Below are positions 1 through 6,912 of a stretch of DNA of 64,000 bases, in pieces. Position numbers and translations under genes: made by a program. This DNA comes from Actinomadura opuntiae (GTDB lineage: Bacteria; Actinomycetota; Actinomycetes; Streptosporangiales; Streptosporangiaceae): positions 1-64,000 of the forward strand of contig NZ_JASNWF010000010.1 of the NCBI RefSeq assembly GCF_030283205.1, read 5' to 3'. The notes under the pieces were generated by a model that saw nothing but the letters and a program-made list of their open reading frames with translations, was not told the DNA's origin and ran no database searches. The stretch's first letter is position 1, and the number at the start of each line of letters is the position of its first letter.

Positions 1-75
1 AACCCGGAAGTTAAGCCCTTCAGCGCCGATGGTACTGCATGGGAGACTGTGTGGGAGAGTAGGACACCGCCGGAC
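1..75 (+). rRNA. rrf: 5S ribosomal RNA, 3' part
   Basis: The window opens inside a 5S rRNA. The sequence carries the conserved 3' half of bacterial 5S, including the helix region around GGTACTGCATGGGAGAC and the closing GAGAGTAGGACACCGCCGG. The 5' end lies before base 1. The 3' end is placed near base 75 by comparison with known actinomycete 5S ends and could be off by a few bases. It implies that 16S and 23S genes lie upstream, outside the window. Confidence 0.95.
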
Positions 76-84
76 TCATATTAT

Positions 85-117
85 GGAAGGCCCCGCCGAA
101 TTTCGGCGGGGCCTTCC
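85..117 (+). terminator. rrn operon terminator hairpin
   Basis: A near-perfect GC-rich inverted repeat (GGAAGGCCCCGCCGAA against TTCGGCGGGGCCTTCC) starts about ten bases after the 5S gene. The following T stretch is short. Position and shape fit termination of the rRNA operon. Confidence 0.85.
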
Positions 118-500
118 GCATTTCTAGGCTCTGCTGTCGGCCCGTATATTCGGGTTGCTTACCTTCGGCAGGGGTATCAGCAACTCGCATTAGCCGGCCC
201 GGGGTAGAACGGTTCGAGGCATCCCAAGGATCGGTGGCCGGCAAGCTGCCGGCCGGATGGCCTTGACGACTGTCCAGGGCCTTCATGGCAAGGTCGGCAG
301 CAACGATGTGCTCACCGACGTCCCCGTGCTGGCTCTCGACCTTGTTGAGAGCCAGCACGGCGGTCGTTGCCAGTTTCGATGGACCATCGTGCTGTATCGC
401 GGTGGCGCCTTCGGTTTTGCCGTGCGGGTGATCCCGCGCGATGACCTGCTCAGCTCGGTGGCCGAGCTGTGGGTCGTGGCCGTCGCCCGCATGCGCTCGC
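118..500. other. Intergenic region without a convincing gene
   Basis: No reading frame here shows coding character that I trust. The stretch holds one perfect hairpin at 324-360 (14-bp arms CCGTGCTGGCTCTC / GAGAGCCAGCACGG, able to extend inward with a GU pair to a 3-base loop). A smaller one sits at 451-469 (CAGCTCGG / CCGAGCTG), just past the end of the leftward SCO6745 family gene and possibly its terminator. Confidence 0.5.
324..360. repeat. Perfect inverted repeat, 14-bp arms
   Basis: Arms 324-337 and 347-360 are exact reverse complements. Inner bases 338-346 can pair to give a stem of about 17 bp with a CTT loop. No gene ends directly next to it and no T tract follows on either strand, so the role is unclear: orphan terminator, mobile-element remnant or small-RNA structure. 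Confidence 0.6.
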
Positions 501-1334
501 TCAGTCGACGGCCGCGACCGCGGTCTCGACCGCGGCGGCGATCGGCTCGAGGCCCGCGATCAGCTCGTCGAGCTCGGCCGCGCTGAGTACGTCGTACGGC
601 GGCGCCGCCAGCTCGTCGGTGAGGGCCTCGATCCGCTCTTTGGTCTCCCGCCCGGCATCGGTGAACCCGCCCGCGGCGTCTACGAGACCGCGGCCGCGCA
701 GCCCGTCGATCACAGCAGCCAGCTGCGCCTTGGGCAGGTGGTGGATCCGGCCGAACTCCTCGGCCCTCATGTCGAGGGAGAGGGCGAGGAGGACGTGGGC
801 CTCGGTGCCGCCGATGCCGTGGGCGACCAGGGCGGCGTTGTGGCCGTCCCCGCGGTACTCGCGCAGCAGCGTCGTCGCATGCCAGAGCCTGGCCACCGGC
901 TCCTCGGGAACCTCGAGCGCCCGAAGCCCGGCGTACAGCGCTCGGCCCTCGGTCGGCGCACTGACCGCTGCTCGGGCGGCAAGGTCGGCGACCTGCGCCA
1001 GAGCGGGGGAGTCGGCGAGCTCCCCGATCATCTGCCGCAGGGCGGTGGCGCTGCTCCGCTCGCGCACGGCGATCGCCTCCTGCGGGGTGATCTTCCCCCA
1101 GACCCACGGGATGTGGCGCGCCACCTCGCCGTCGGCGAAGTTGTAGAAGACCGCGTGGACCACCTCGGCCGGTGCCAGTCCCAGCGGCGCGGCCCGGCCT
1201 GCGAAGTATCCGTCCCAGTAGTTGCGCATGCCGAGTGCCAGGAACGCCTCGTTCGGCACCTCGGAGAAGGTGACGGTGGCGATCGGCTCGATGAGCTCGA
1301 ACATGCGGTGGACCTTGGCCTGTGGGTGCGGCAT
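501..1334 (-). CDS. SCO6745 family (MarR-like helix-turn-helix) protein
   Basis: The protein of 277 residues starts MPHPQAKVHRMFELIEPIATV and carries the family pattern NEAFLALGMRNYWDGYFAGRAAPLG followed by FADGEVARHIPWVW. This is the SCO6745 / SalK-type family, which folds as tandem winged-helix units; no biochemical role is settled. The start at 1334 has a GGAGG site about 9 bases upstream. A longer open frame reaches 1526 but the extra N-terminus is low-complexity and unlike the family. It reads leftward toward the rrn terminator region and stands alone. Confidence 0.85.
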   Translation of the reverse strand: MPHPQAKVHRMFELIEPIATVTFSEVPNEAFLALGMRNYWDGYFAGRAAPLGLAPAEVVHAVFYNFADGEVARHIPWVWGKITPQEAIAVRERSSATALRQMIGELADSPALAQVADLAARAAVSAPTEGRALYAGLRALEVPEEPVARLWHATTLLREYRGDGHNAALVAHGIGGTEAHVLLALSLDMRAEEFGRIHHLPKAQLAAVIDGLRGRGLVDAAGGFTDAGRETKERIEALTDELAAPPYDVLSAAELDELIAGLEPIAAAVETAVAAVD

Positions 1335-1919
1335 CGGTCGGCACCTCCTGTGGTCGCGGCCGCGCCCTCGTGGGCGGCCTCTCACTCTTGCTACGAACAG
1401 CGCGGCCCGGATCCGACAACTCTCGTCGATTCTGTCTGGAAGCCTCGGGGTGCCACACGGACTCGGTCGCCGCTCGGCCGCCGTGATCTGGTTGGTGGCT
1501 GGGCCAGACTCGGTTCCTGCCCACATCGCGGATCCCCGGATCCGTACTGACCGACCACATGGGGGAGTGCCACGCGACCGCGGTGCCCGACGACGGGTAC
1601 ATGATCGACATGTTCACGCGCGAGGTGGTCGCTTCGGGCGCGCCCAAGATTGCGCCTGCTGGCCTACACCCACCGTTCGACCGCCGGGTGCAACGTCGCG
1701 GACCGATTTGATGTCCTGCCTGATCGTGCCCCTGCTCGGAACGCTGGATCGCTGACTAATTACTGGACCAGGAGTCGGAGCGCTTGGCGGCTGACGGCTA
1801 TGACCGTGCTTGCTATCCCATTGGGACCTGGCGGTAGGTACCCGCTTCGCCGAAAGGGCTTTAGAGCCAGGGTGCGGTGAATCGCCGGGCCGGTGGGAGA
1901 TGTACCGGAGATTTGGTGG
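1335..1919. other. Intergenic region with possible decayed coding remnants
   Basis: About 585 bases without an intact gene. Two short rightward segments look coding. One is an ATG-initiated frame at 1559-1711 (50 codons, starting MGECHATAVPDDGYMIDMFT). The other is a C-terminal-like tail ending LAADGYDRACYPIGTWR before a TAG near 1835, in a different frame. I recognise neither family. Lower GC and broken frames suggest remnants of one or more lost genes. Confidence 0.4.
1559..1711 (+). pseudogene. Possible gene remnant, unrecognised
   Basis: A 50-codon frame from ATG, beginning MGECHATAVPDDGYMIDMFT. The first half looks protein-like (acidic/hydrophobic alternation), while the end is Arg/Pro-rich and looks like frame read-through. 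No ribosome binding site is obvious. It may be the 5' piece of a decayed gene whose 3' end is the tail near 1760-1835. Function unknown. Confidence 0.2.
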
Positions 1920-2219
1920 TCATTTTGGTGGTAGGAGGTCGGTGAGGGCTGGGTGGGTGCGGGCGGGGGTGATCGTGGTGATGGTGTAGCGGCCGACGCC
2001 GGCGCGTACGAACGGGTCCTCGGCGGAGATCTTTTCGGCGGTGGCGCGGTCGACGCCTGCTGCGATGATGAGGCCGCCGTCGTCGGACGGGACCGTCTGG
2101 CCGGAGACCAGGAAGGTGCCGACCGCGTGGTGCCGGTCGAGGAACGCCACGTGATCCTTGATGTGGGGCTCGGCCGCCTGCTCCGACTCCGTGTACTCCA
2201 ACCGCAGCAGATGCAGCAT
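1920..2219 (-). CDS. YciI-like (YCII domain) protein
   Basis: Small cytoplasmic protein of 99 residues with a ferredoxin-like YCII domain. The family pattern is visible as EPHIKDHVAFLDRHHAVGTF followed by LVSGQTV, then a hydrophobic strand with GLIIAAGV. YciI proteins are related to muconolactone isomerase folds and use a His-Asp pair; their substrates are mostly unknown. The start at 2219 has an AAGGACAGG-type site upstream; the open frame extends 12 codons further to 2255. Divergent from the broken methyltransferase that starts close by. Confidence 0.8.
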   Translation of the reverse strand: MLHLLRLEYTESEQAAEPHIKDHVAFLDRHHAVGTFLVSGQTVPSDDGGLIIAAGVDRATAEKISAEDPFVRAGVGRYTITTITPARTHPALTDLLPPK

Positions 2220-2274
2220 TCCTGTCCTTTCCGTGTGGTGTATCGGGACCGCCATGATGCATTACGGTCGGGCC

Positions 2275-2697
2275 ATGCCGCCGCTCTCTCCGCGTCTCGC
2301 CGCGCTCGTGGCGGCTTTGCCGCTCGCGCCGGACATGTGGGTGCTGGAAATCGGCTGCGGGCCGGGCGCGGCGGCGCGCGCTGTCGCGAGCAGGCTCGAC
2401 ACCGGCCATGTGGTGGCGATCGACCGGTCGGCGAAGGCGGTCGCGCAGGCACGTGCGGCGTCGTCCGCCGAGATCGTGTCCGGGCGGATGAGCGTGCGGC
2501 AGGCGGCGATCGAGGAGTTCGTGCTGGGGCCTTAGGAGGCGCCGTTCGACCTGGTGTTCGCGGTGCGGGTCGGGGCGCTCGACGGCCGCGATCCGGAGGC
2601 CGGCCGTCAGGCCGTGCGCCGGATCGCCGCCGTGCTGGCTCCGGGAGGCCGCGTCTTTGTCGATGGCGGTGACCCGCTGCGGGAGCTGGCGGTGTGA
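2275..2697 (+). pseudogene. Class I SAM-dependent methyltransferase, interrupted by in-frame TAG
   Basis: The first 86 codons encode the N-terminal half of a Rossmann methyltransferase with motif I (VLEIGCGPGAAARAVA), a motif II acidic position (VVAIDRSA) and the start MPPLSPR. Codon 87 is TAG (2533-2535). The same frame then continues without a break for 53 more codons with recognisable later motifs (PFDLVFAVRV, and VLAPGGRVFVDGG before the final TGA). So the frame is intact apart from one stop codon. Alternative starts are ATG at 2254 or 2257. The first part alone lacks the motif IV/V region. Either a recent nonsense mutation, a sequence error, or (less likely) read-through. Confidence 0.75.
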
Positions 2698-2712
2698 TCC
2701 TGGCGCGGGGTT

Positions 2713-3324
2713 TCAGCGGGAGGCGAGGGCCATGTCGAGGGTTGTCGCCCACTGGCGGAGCAGGCGGGTGCGGCGCGCGGAGTCGTCGGTGAGCAGGTCG
2801 GCGAGGCCGAGGCCGCGAACGAGGTCGAGGGTGGCCTGGACGGTCTCGCGGACGCCGGGGACCGACTCGTCCGCGCCGAGCGCCTCGACGGTGAGGCGGT
2901 GCGCCTCGCGGCCGACGCGGGCCTCGAGCGGCAGGACCTGGGCGCGCAGCTGCTCGTCGGAGCTGGCCGCGACCCAGAGCTGGAGGGCGGCCCGGAACAG
3001 CGGCGTGGTGTACATCTCGCCGAGCAGCGTCACGACGTCGAGGGTGGACGGGCGGCGGTCGGCGAGGGCGTCCAGCCGGTCGCGCATCTGGTCCATGCGC
3101 ACCTCGGTGCCGTATTCGACGGCGGCGGTGACGAGTTCCTCGCGGGTCCTGAAGTGGTGCTGCGCGGCGCCGCGGGAGACGCCGGCGCGTTCGGCGACGA
3201 CGGCGACGGTGGTGCGGGCCCAGCCCATGGACGCCAGGCAGTCGACGGCCGCCTCCAGGAGGCGCTGCCGGGTGGCCCGGCTGCGGTCCTGTTGCGGTTC
3301 GCGGGGAGCGGCCTGCGTCGTCAT
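2713..3324 (-). CDS. TetR family transcriptional regulator (AtuR-like position)
   Basis: 203 residues. The N-terminal helix-turn-helix (about residues 16-62) reads RQRLLEAAVDCLASMGWARTT, then VAERAGVSRGAAQHHFRTREELV, typical of TetR. The C-terminal part is a ligand-binding helical domain. It is divergent from the AtuA-like/carboxylase/dehydrogenase operon with a 30-bp palindrome between them. By position it is the likely repressor of that operon and of itself, with an acyl-CoA or terpenoid-derived ligand. The start has a GAGGA site 5 bases upstream. Confidence 0.9.
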   Translation of the reverse strand: MTTQAAPREPQQDRSRATRQRLLEAAVDCLASMGWARTTVAVVAERAGVSRGAAQHHFRTREELVTAAVEYGTEVRMDQMRDRLDALADRRPSTLDVVTLLGEMYTTPLFRAALQLWVAASSDEQLRAQVLPLEARVGREAHRLTVEALGADESVPGVRETVQATLDLVRGLGLADLLTDDSARRTRLLRQWATTLDMALASR

Positions 3325-3370
3325 CGTGTCCTCGGGATCGGTGGGACTGTCCAGTCAACCAAAGCGGCAC

Positions 3371-3400
3371 TGAAACAATCAAGCGCGATTGATTTTTTCA
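3371..3400. promoter_or_regulatory. Probable TetR operator, 30-bp dyad
   Basis: Arms TGAAAcAATCAA (3371-3382) and TTGATTtTTTCA (3389-3400) are reverse complements with one mismatch, around a GCGCGA core. It sits between the divergent TetR gene and the AtuA-like gene and is far more AT-rich than its surroundings. A second short palindrome (GACTG-TC-CAGTC, 3345-3356) overlaps a TTGACT that could be the -35 of the TetR gene. Confidence 0.75.
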
Positions 3401-3423
3401 GGGCGGGCTGGCAGGGTTCAGCC

Positions 3424-5319
3424 ATGAGCCAACCGCTGCGGGTCGGCAACGCCTCCGGCTTCTACGGCGACCGCTTCTCGGCCGTCCGCGAGATGCTGGA
3501 GGGCGGGCCGCTCGACGTCCTCACCGGCGACTATCTCGCCGAGCTGACGATGCTGATCCTGGGCCGGGGCAGGCTGAAGGACCCCGGCGCCGGGTACGCC
3601 TCCACGTTCCTGCGGCAGATGGAGGAGTCCCTCGGGCTCGCCGCCGAGCGGGGCGTCAAGATCGTCACCAATGCCGGCGGGCTGAACCCGCGCGGGCTGG
3701 CCGACCGGCTGCGCGAGCTGGCCGGACGGCTCGGCGTCGAGGTCCGGATCGCGCACGTCGAGGGCGACGACCTGCTGCCCCGCGCCGGTGAGCTGGGGCT
3801 TTCCGATGCGCGGTACGGCGATCCGCTCACCGCGAACGCCTACCTGGGCGCGTGGGGGATCGCCGAATGCCTGCGGGCCGGTGCGGACGTGGTGGTCACC
3901 GGGCGGGTGACGGACGCGTCGCTGGTCGTCGGCCCGGCGGCGGCGCACTTCGGGTGGGCGCGCGACGACTGGGACGCGCTGGCCGGCGCGGCGGCCGCCG
4001 GGCACGTCCTGGAGTGCGGCGCGCAGGCGACCGGCGGCAACTACGCCTTCTTCGAAGAAATCTACAATGTAAAGCCACTGGGCTTTCCGCTCGCCGAGAT
4101 CCAGGCCGACGGCTCCAGCGTGATCACCAAGCACCCCGGGACGGGCGGTGCGGTGACCGTCGAGACCGTCACCGCGCAGCTGCTCTACGAGATCGGCGCG
4201 CCCGCCTACGCCGGCCCGGACGTGACCACCCGCTTCGACACCGTCCGGCTGGCGGAGGACGGCCCCGACCGGGTGCGGATCAGCGGGGTCGAGGGCTCGC
4301 CGCCGCCCGCCACGACAAAGGTGTGCCTGAACCACCTCGGCGGCCACCGCAACGAGATGACGTTCGTCCTCACCGGGCTCGGGATCGAGGCCAAGGCCGC
4401 GTTCGCGCGCGCCCAGCTGGAAGCGGCGTTCGGTGACGCGCCGCCTGCCCGCGTCGAATGGACGCTCGTCGGCGGCGCCAAGCCCGACCCCGCCACGCAG
4501 GGCGAGGCGACGGCGCTGCTGCGATGCGCCGTGCTCGACCCGGACGCGGAAAAGGTGGGGCGTCGGTTCAGCGGCGCGGTGGTGGAGCTGGCGCTGGCCG
4601 GATACCCCGGGTTCACGATGACGTCGCCGCCCGGCAAGGGCAGCCCGTACGGGGTGTACAAGCCGGCGTTCGTGCCGAATGGGGAAGTCGAGCACGTCGC
4701 CGTCCTGCCGGATGATGCGCGGGTACCGATCCCTCCGGCTCCGGTGGTCGCGGAACCGGACGTTGACGTTGCCGAGAAACAACCCCCGCCCGCCCAGGGG
4801 GGCGACCCCACTTCCAGTGTCCAGCCCGCAGGTCAGGGCGCGGAAGGCGAACCACGTTCTGTGGAAAACCCGCCCTCCCGGCTCGCGGCGCAAGGCGAGG
4901 TCCCGGTGCCTGCTGCGGCTTCGCCCGGAAGCGAGGTCCGGGTGCCGTTGGGACGGGTCGCCGGGGCGCGGAGCGGGGACAAGGGCGGGGACGCCAACAT
5001 CGGCGTCTGGGCCCGCACCGACGCGCAGTGGCGGTGGCTCGAGCCCTTCCTGACCGTCGAGCGACTGAACGAGCTGCTGCCCGAGACCCGCGACCACCGC
5101 GTCCACCGCCACGTCCTGCCGAACCTGCGCGCCGTCAACTTCGTCATCGAGGGACTGCTCCAGGAGGGCGTGTCCGCGTCAACCCGGTTCGACCCGCAGG
5201 GGAAGGCGCTGGGGGAGTGGCTCCGGGCCCGCCTCGTCGACGTCCCCGAATCCGTTCTCGGCCAGGAGGACACGACCGCGGCCTCGGAGAGCACCCAGAA
5301 ACCGGAGGGAGTCCGTTGA
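3424..5319 (+). CDS. Acyclic terpene utilisation AtuA family protein (DUF1446)
   Basis: 631 residues. The N-terminal AtuA domain (about 1-435) shows IVTNAGGLNPRGLADRL, VVVTGRVTDASLVVGPAA and GGNYAFFEEI. The C-terminal AtuA domain (about 520-620) shows RVAGARSGDKGGDANIGVW. AtuA is needed for citronellol/geraniol use in Pseudomonas, but its reaction is not settled. First gene of a coupled operon with an acyl-CoA carboxylase and a dehydrogenase. Odd feature: the linker between the two domains (about residues 435-520) is a Pro/Gln/Gly/Ser-rich low-complexity stretch, which may account for the extra length. The ATG at 3424 is the first start that follows the operator. Confidence 0.88.
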   Translation: MSQPLRVGNASGFYGDRFSAVREMLEGGPLDVLTGDYLAELTMLILGRGRLKDPGAGYASTFLRQMEESLGLAAERGVKIVTNAGGLNPRGLADRLRELAGRLGVEVRIAHVEGDDLLPRAGELGLSDARYGDPLTANAYLGAWGIAECLRAGADVVVTGRVTDASLVVGPAAAHFGWARDDWDALAGAAAAGHVLECGAQATGGNYAFFEEIYNVKPLGFPLAEIQADGSSVITKHPGTGGAVTVETVTAQLLYEIGAPAYAGPDVTTRFDTVRLAEDGPDRVRISGVEGSPPPATTKVCLNHLGGHRNEMTFVLTGLGIEAKAAFARAQLEAAFGDAPPARVEWTLVGGAKPDPATQGEATALLRCAVLDPDAEKVGRRFSGAVVELALAGYPGFTMTSPPGKGSPYGVYKPAFVPNGEVEHVAVLPDDARVPIPPAPVVAEPDVDVAEKQPPPAQGGDPTSSVQPAGQGAEGEPRSVENPPSRLAAQGEVPVPAAASPGSEVRVPLGRVAGARSGDKGGDANIGVWARTDAQWRWLEPFLTVERLNELLPETRDHRVHRHVLPNLRAVNFVIEGLLQEGVSASTRFDPQGKALGEWLRARLVDVPESVLGQEDTTAASESTQKPEGVR

Positions 5320-6908
5320 CGCTCAAGAGCACGCTCGATACCGGCGGCCCGGAGTACCGGGAGCGGCGCGCGGCCATGCTGGAGAAGCTGGCGGCGCTGG
5401 ACGCCGAGCACGCCAAGGCCCTCGAAGGAGGCGGCGAGAAGTACCTCACCCGGCACCGCAAGCGCGGCAAGCTGCTGGCCAGGGAGCGCATCGAGCTGCT
5501 GCTCGACCCCGACTCGCCGTTCCTGGAGCTGAGCCCCCTCGCCGCGTGGGGCAGCGACTTCCCCGTCGGCGCGAGCGTCGTCACCGGCATCGGCGTCGTC
5601 GAGGGCGTCGAATGCATAATCGTGGCGAACGACCCGACGGTGCGCGGCGGATCCAGCAACCCGTGGACGGTGAAGAAGAGCTTCCGGGCGTCCGACATCG
5701 CGCTGGGGAACCGGCTGCCCGTCATCAACCTGGTCGAGTCGGGTGGCGCGGACCTGCCGACGCAGAAGGAGATCTTCATCCCGGGCGGCCGGATGTTCCG
5801 CGACCTGACCCGGCTGTCGGCCGCGGGCATCCCGACGATCGCGCTGGTGTTCGGCAACTCCACCGCCGGCGGCGCGTACATCCCGGGGATGTGCGACCAC
5901 GTCGTCATGGTCAAGGAGCGCGCGAAGGTGTTCCTGGGCGGGCCGCCGCTGGTGAAGATGGCGACCGGCGAGGAGGCCGACGACGAGGAGCTCGGCGGCG
6001 CCGAGATGCACGCCCGCACGTCCGGCCTCGCCGACTACATGGCGGCCGACGAGGCCGACGCCCTGCGCATCGGCCGCCAGATCGTCAAGAATCTCAACCA
6101 CCGCAAGCTCGGCCCCGCGCCCGGCCCGGTCCGCGAGCCGCTGTACGACGCCGAGGAGCTGGCCGGGATCGTCCCCGAGGACCTGAAGGTCCCGTTCGAC
6201 CCGCGCGAGGTGATCGCCCGGATCGCTGACGGCTCGGAGTTCGACGAGTTCAAGCCGCTGTACGGGACGAGCCTGGTGACCGGCTGGACGCGCGTCCACG
6301 GCTACCCCATCGGGATCCTCGCCAACGCCCAGGGCGTGCTGTTCGGCGCGGAGGCGCAGAAGGCCGCGCAGTTCATCCAGCTCGCCAACCAGGCGGACAC
6401 GCCGCTGCTGTTCCTGCACAACACCACCGGCTACATGGTCGGCAAGGAGTACGAGCAGGCCGGCATCATCAAGCACGGCGCCCTGATGATCAATGCGGTG
6501 GCGAACAGCAAGGTCCCGCACATCACCATCGTCATGGGCGCCTCGTACGGGGCGGGCAACTACGGCATGTGCGGCCGCGCGTACGACCCGCGGTTCCTGT
6601 TCACCTGGCCGAGCGCGAAGTCGGCGGTGATGGGGCCGCAACAGCTCGCGGGCGTGCTGTCGATCGTCGCGCGGCAGGCCGCCGAGGCCCGCGGCCAGGC
6701 CTACGACGAGGAGCAGGACCGCGCGATGCGCGAGCTGGTCGAGGCGCAGATCGAGGCGGAGTCGCTGCCGTTCTTCCTGTCCGGCCGGCTCTACGACGAC
6801 GGGGTGATCGACCCGCGCGACACCCGCACCGTCCTCGGCCTGTGCCTGTCCGTTGTCCACAACGCGCCCGTGCGCGGAGCCGACGGCTTCGGCGTCTTCC
6901 GGATGTGA
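5316..6908 (+). CDS. Acyl-CoA carboxylase beta subunit (AtuC / methylcrotonyl- or geranyl-CoA carboxylase type)
   Basis: 530 residues. Carboxyltransferase subunit that moves CO2 from carboxybiotin to an acyl-CoA. Two crotonase-like halves are visible: STAGGAYIPGMCDHVVM near residue 185 and GASYGAGNYGMCGRAYDPRF near 408, the acyl-CoA and biotin oxyanion sites of the MCC/GCC type. I place the start at TTG 5316, which overlaps the previous stop (TTGA) and has GGAGGG about 7 bases upstream, giving MTLKSTLDTGGPEYRERR. The next gene is the biotin-bearing partner. Substrate (3-methylcrotonyl-CoA or a geranyl-type acyl-CoA) cannot be decided from sequence alone. Confidence 0.9.
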   Translation: MTLKSTLDTGGPEYRERRAAMLEKLAALDAEHAKALEGGGEKYLTRHRKRGKLLARERIELLLDPDSPFLELSPLAAWGSDFPVGASVVTGIGVVEGVECIIVANDPTVRGGSSNPWTVKKSFRASDIALGNRLPVINLVESGGADLPTQKEIFIPGGRMFRDLTRLSAAGIPTIALVFGNSTAGGAYIPGMCDHVVMVKERAKVFLGGPPLVKMATGEEADDEELGGAEMHARTSGLADYMAADEADALRIGRQIVKNLNHRKLGPAPGPVREPLYDAEELAGIVPEDLKVPFDPREVIARIADGSEFDEFKPLYGTSLVTGWTRVHGYPIGILANAQGVLFGAEAQKAAQFIQLANQADTPLLFLHNTTGYMVGKEYEQAGIIKHGALMINAVANSKVPHITIVMGASYGAGNYGMCGRAYDPRFLFTWPSAKSAVMGPQQLAGVLSIVARQAAEARGQAYDEEQDRAMRELVEAQIEAESLPFFLSGRLYDDGVIDPRDTRTVLGLCLSVVHNAPVRGADGFGVFRM

Positions 6909-6912
6909 GCTG

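Noticed and set aside
20..358. 112-codon leftward frame starting in the hairpin region and running over the 5S rRNA
   Set aside because: Overlaps the rRNA and its terminator; no motif and no ribosome site.
283..1647. 454-codon leftward open frame over the SCO6745 family gene
   Set aside because: Arg/Ala/Gly-rich shadow of the real gene in another frame; the SCO6745 frame has family motifs and a ribosome site.
1760..3382. 540-codon leftward frame across YciI, methyltransferase and TetR genes
   Set aside because: Composition is typical of an antisense/off-frame shadow in high-GC DNA and it crosses three recognisable genes.
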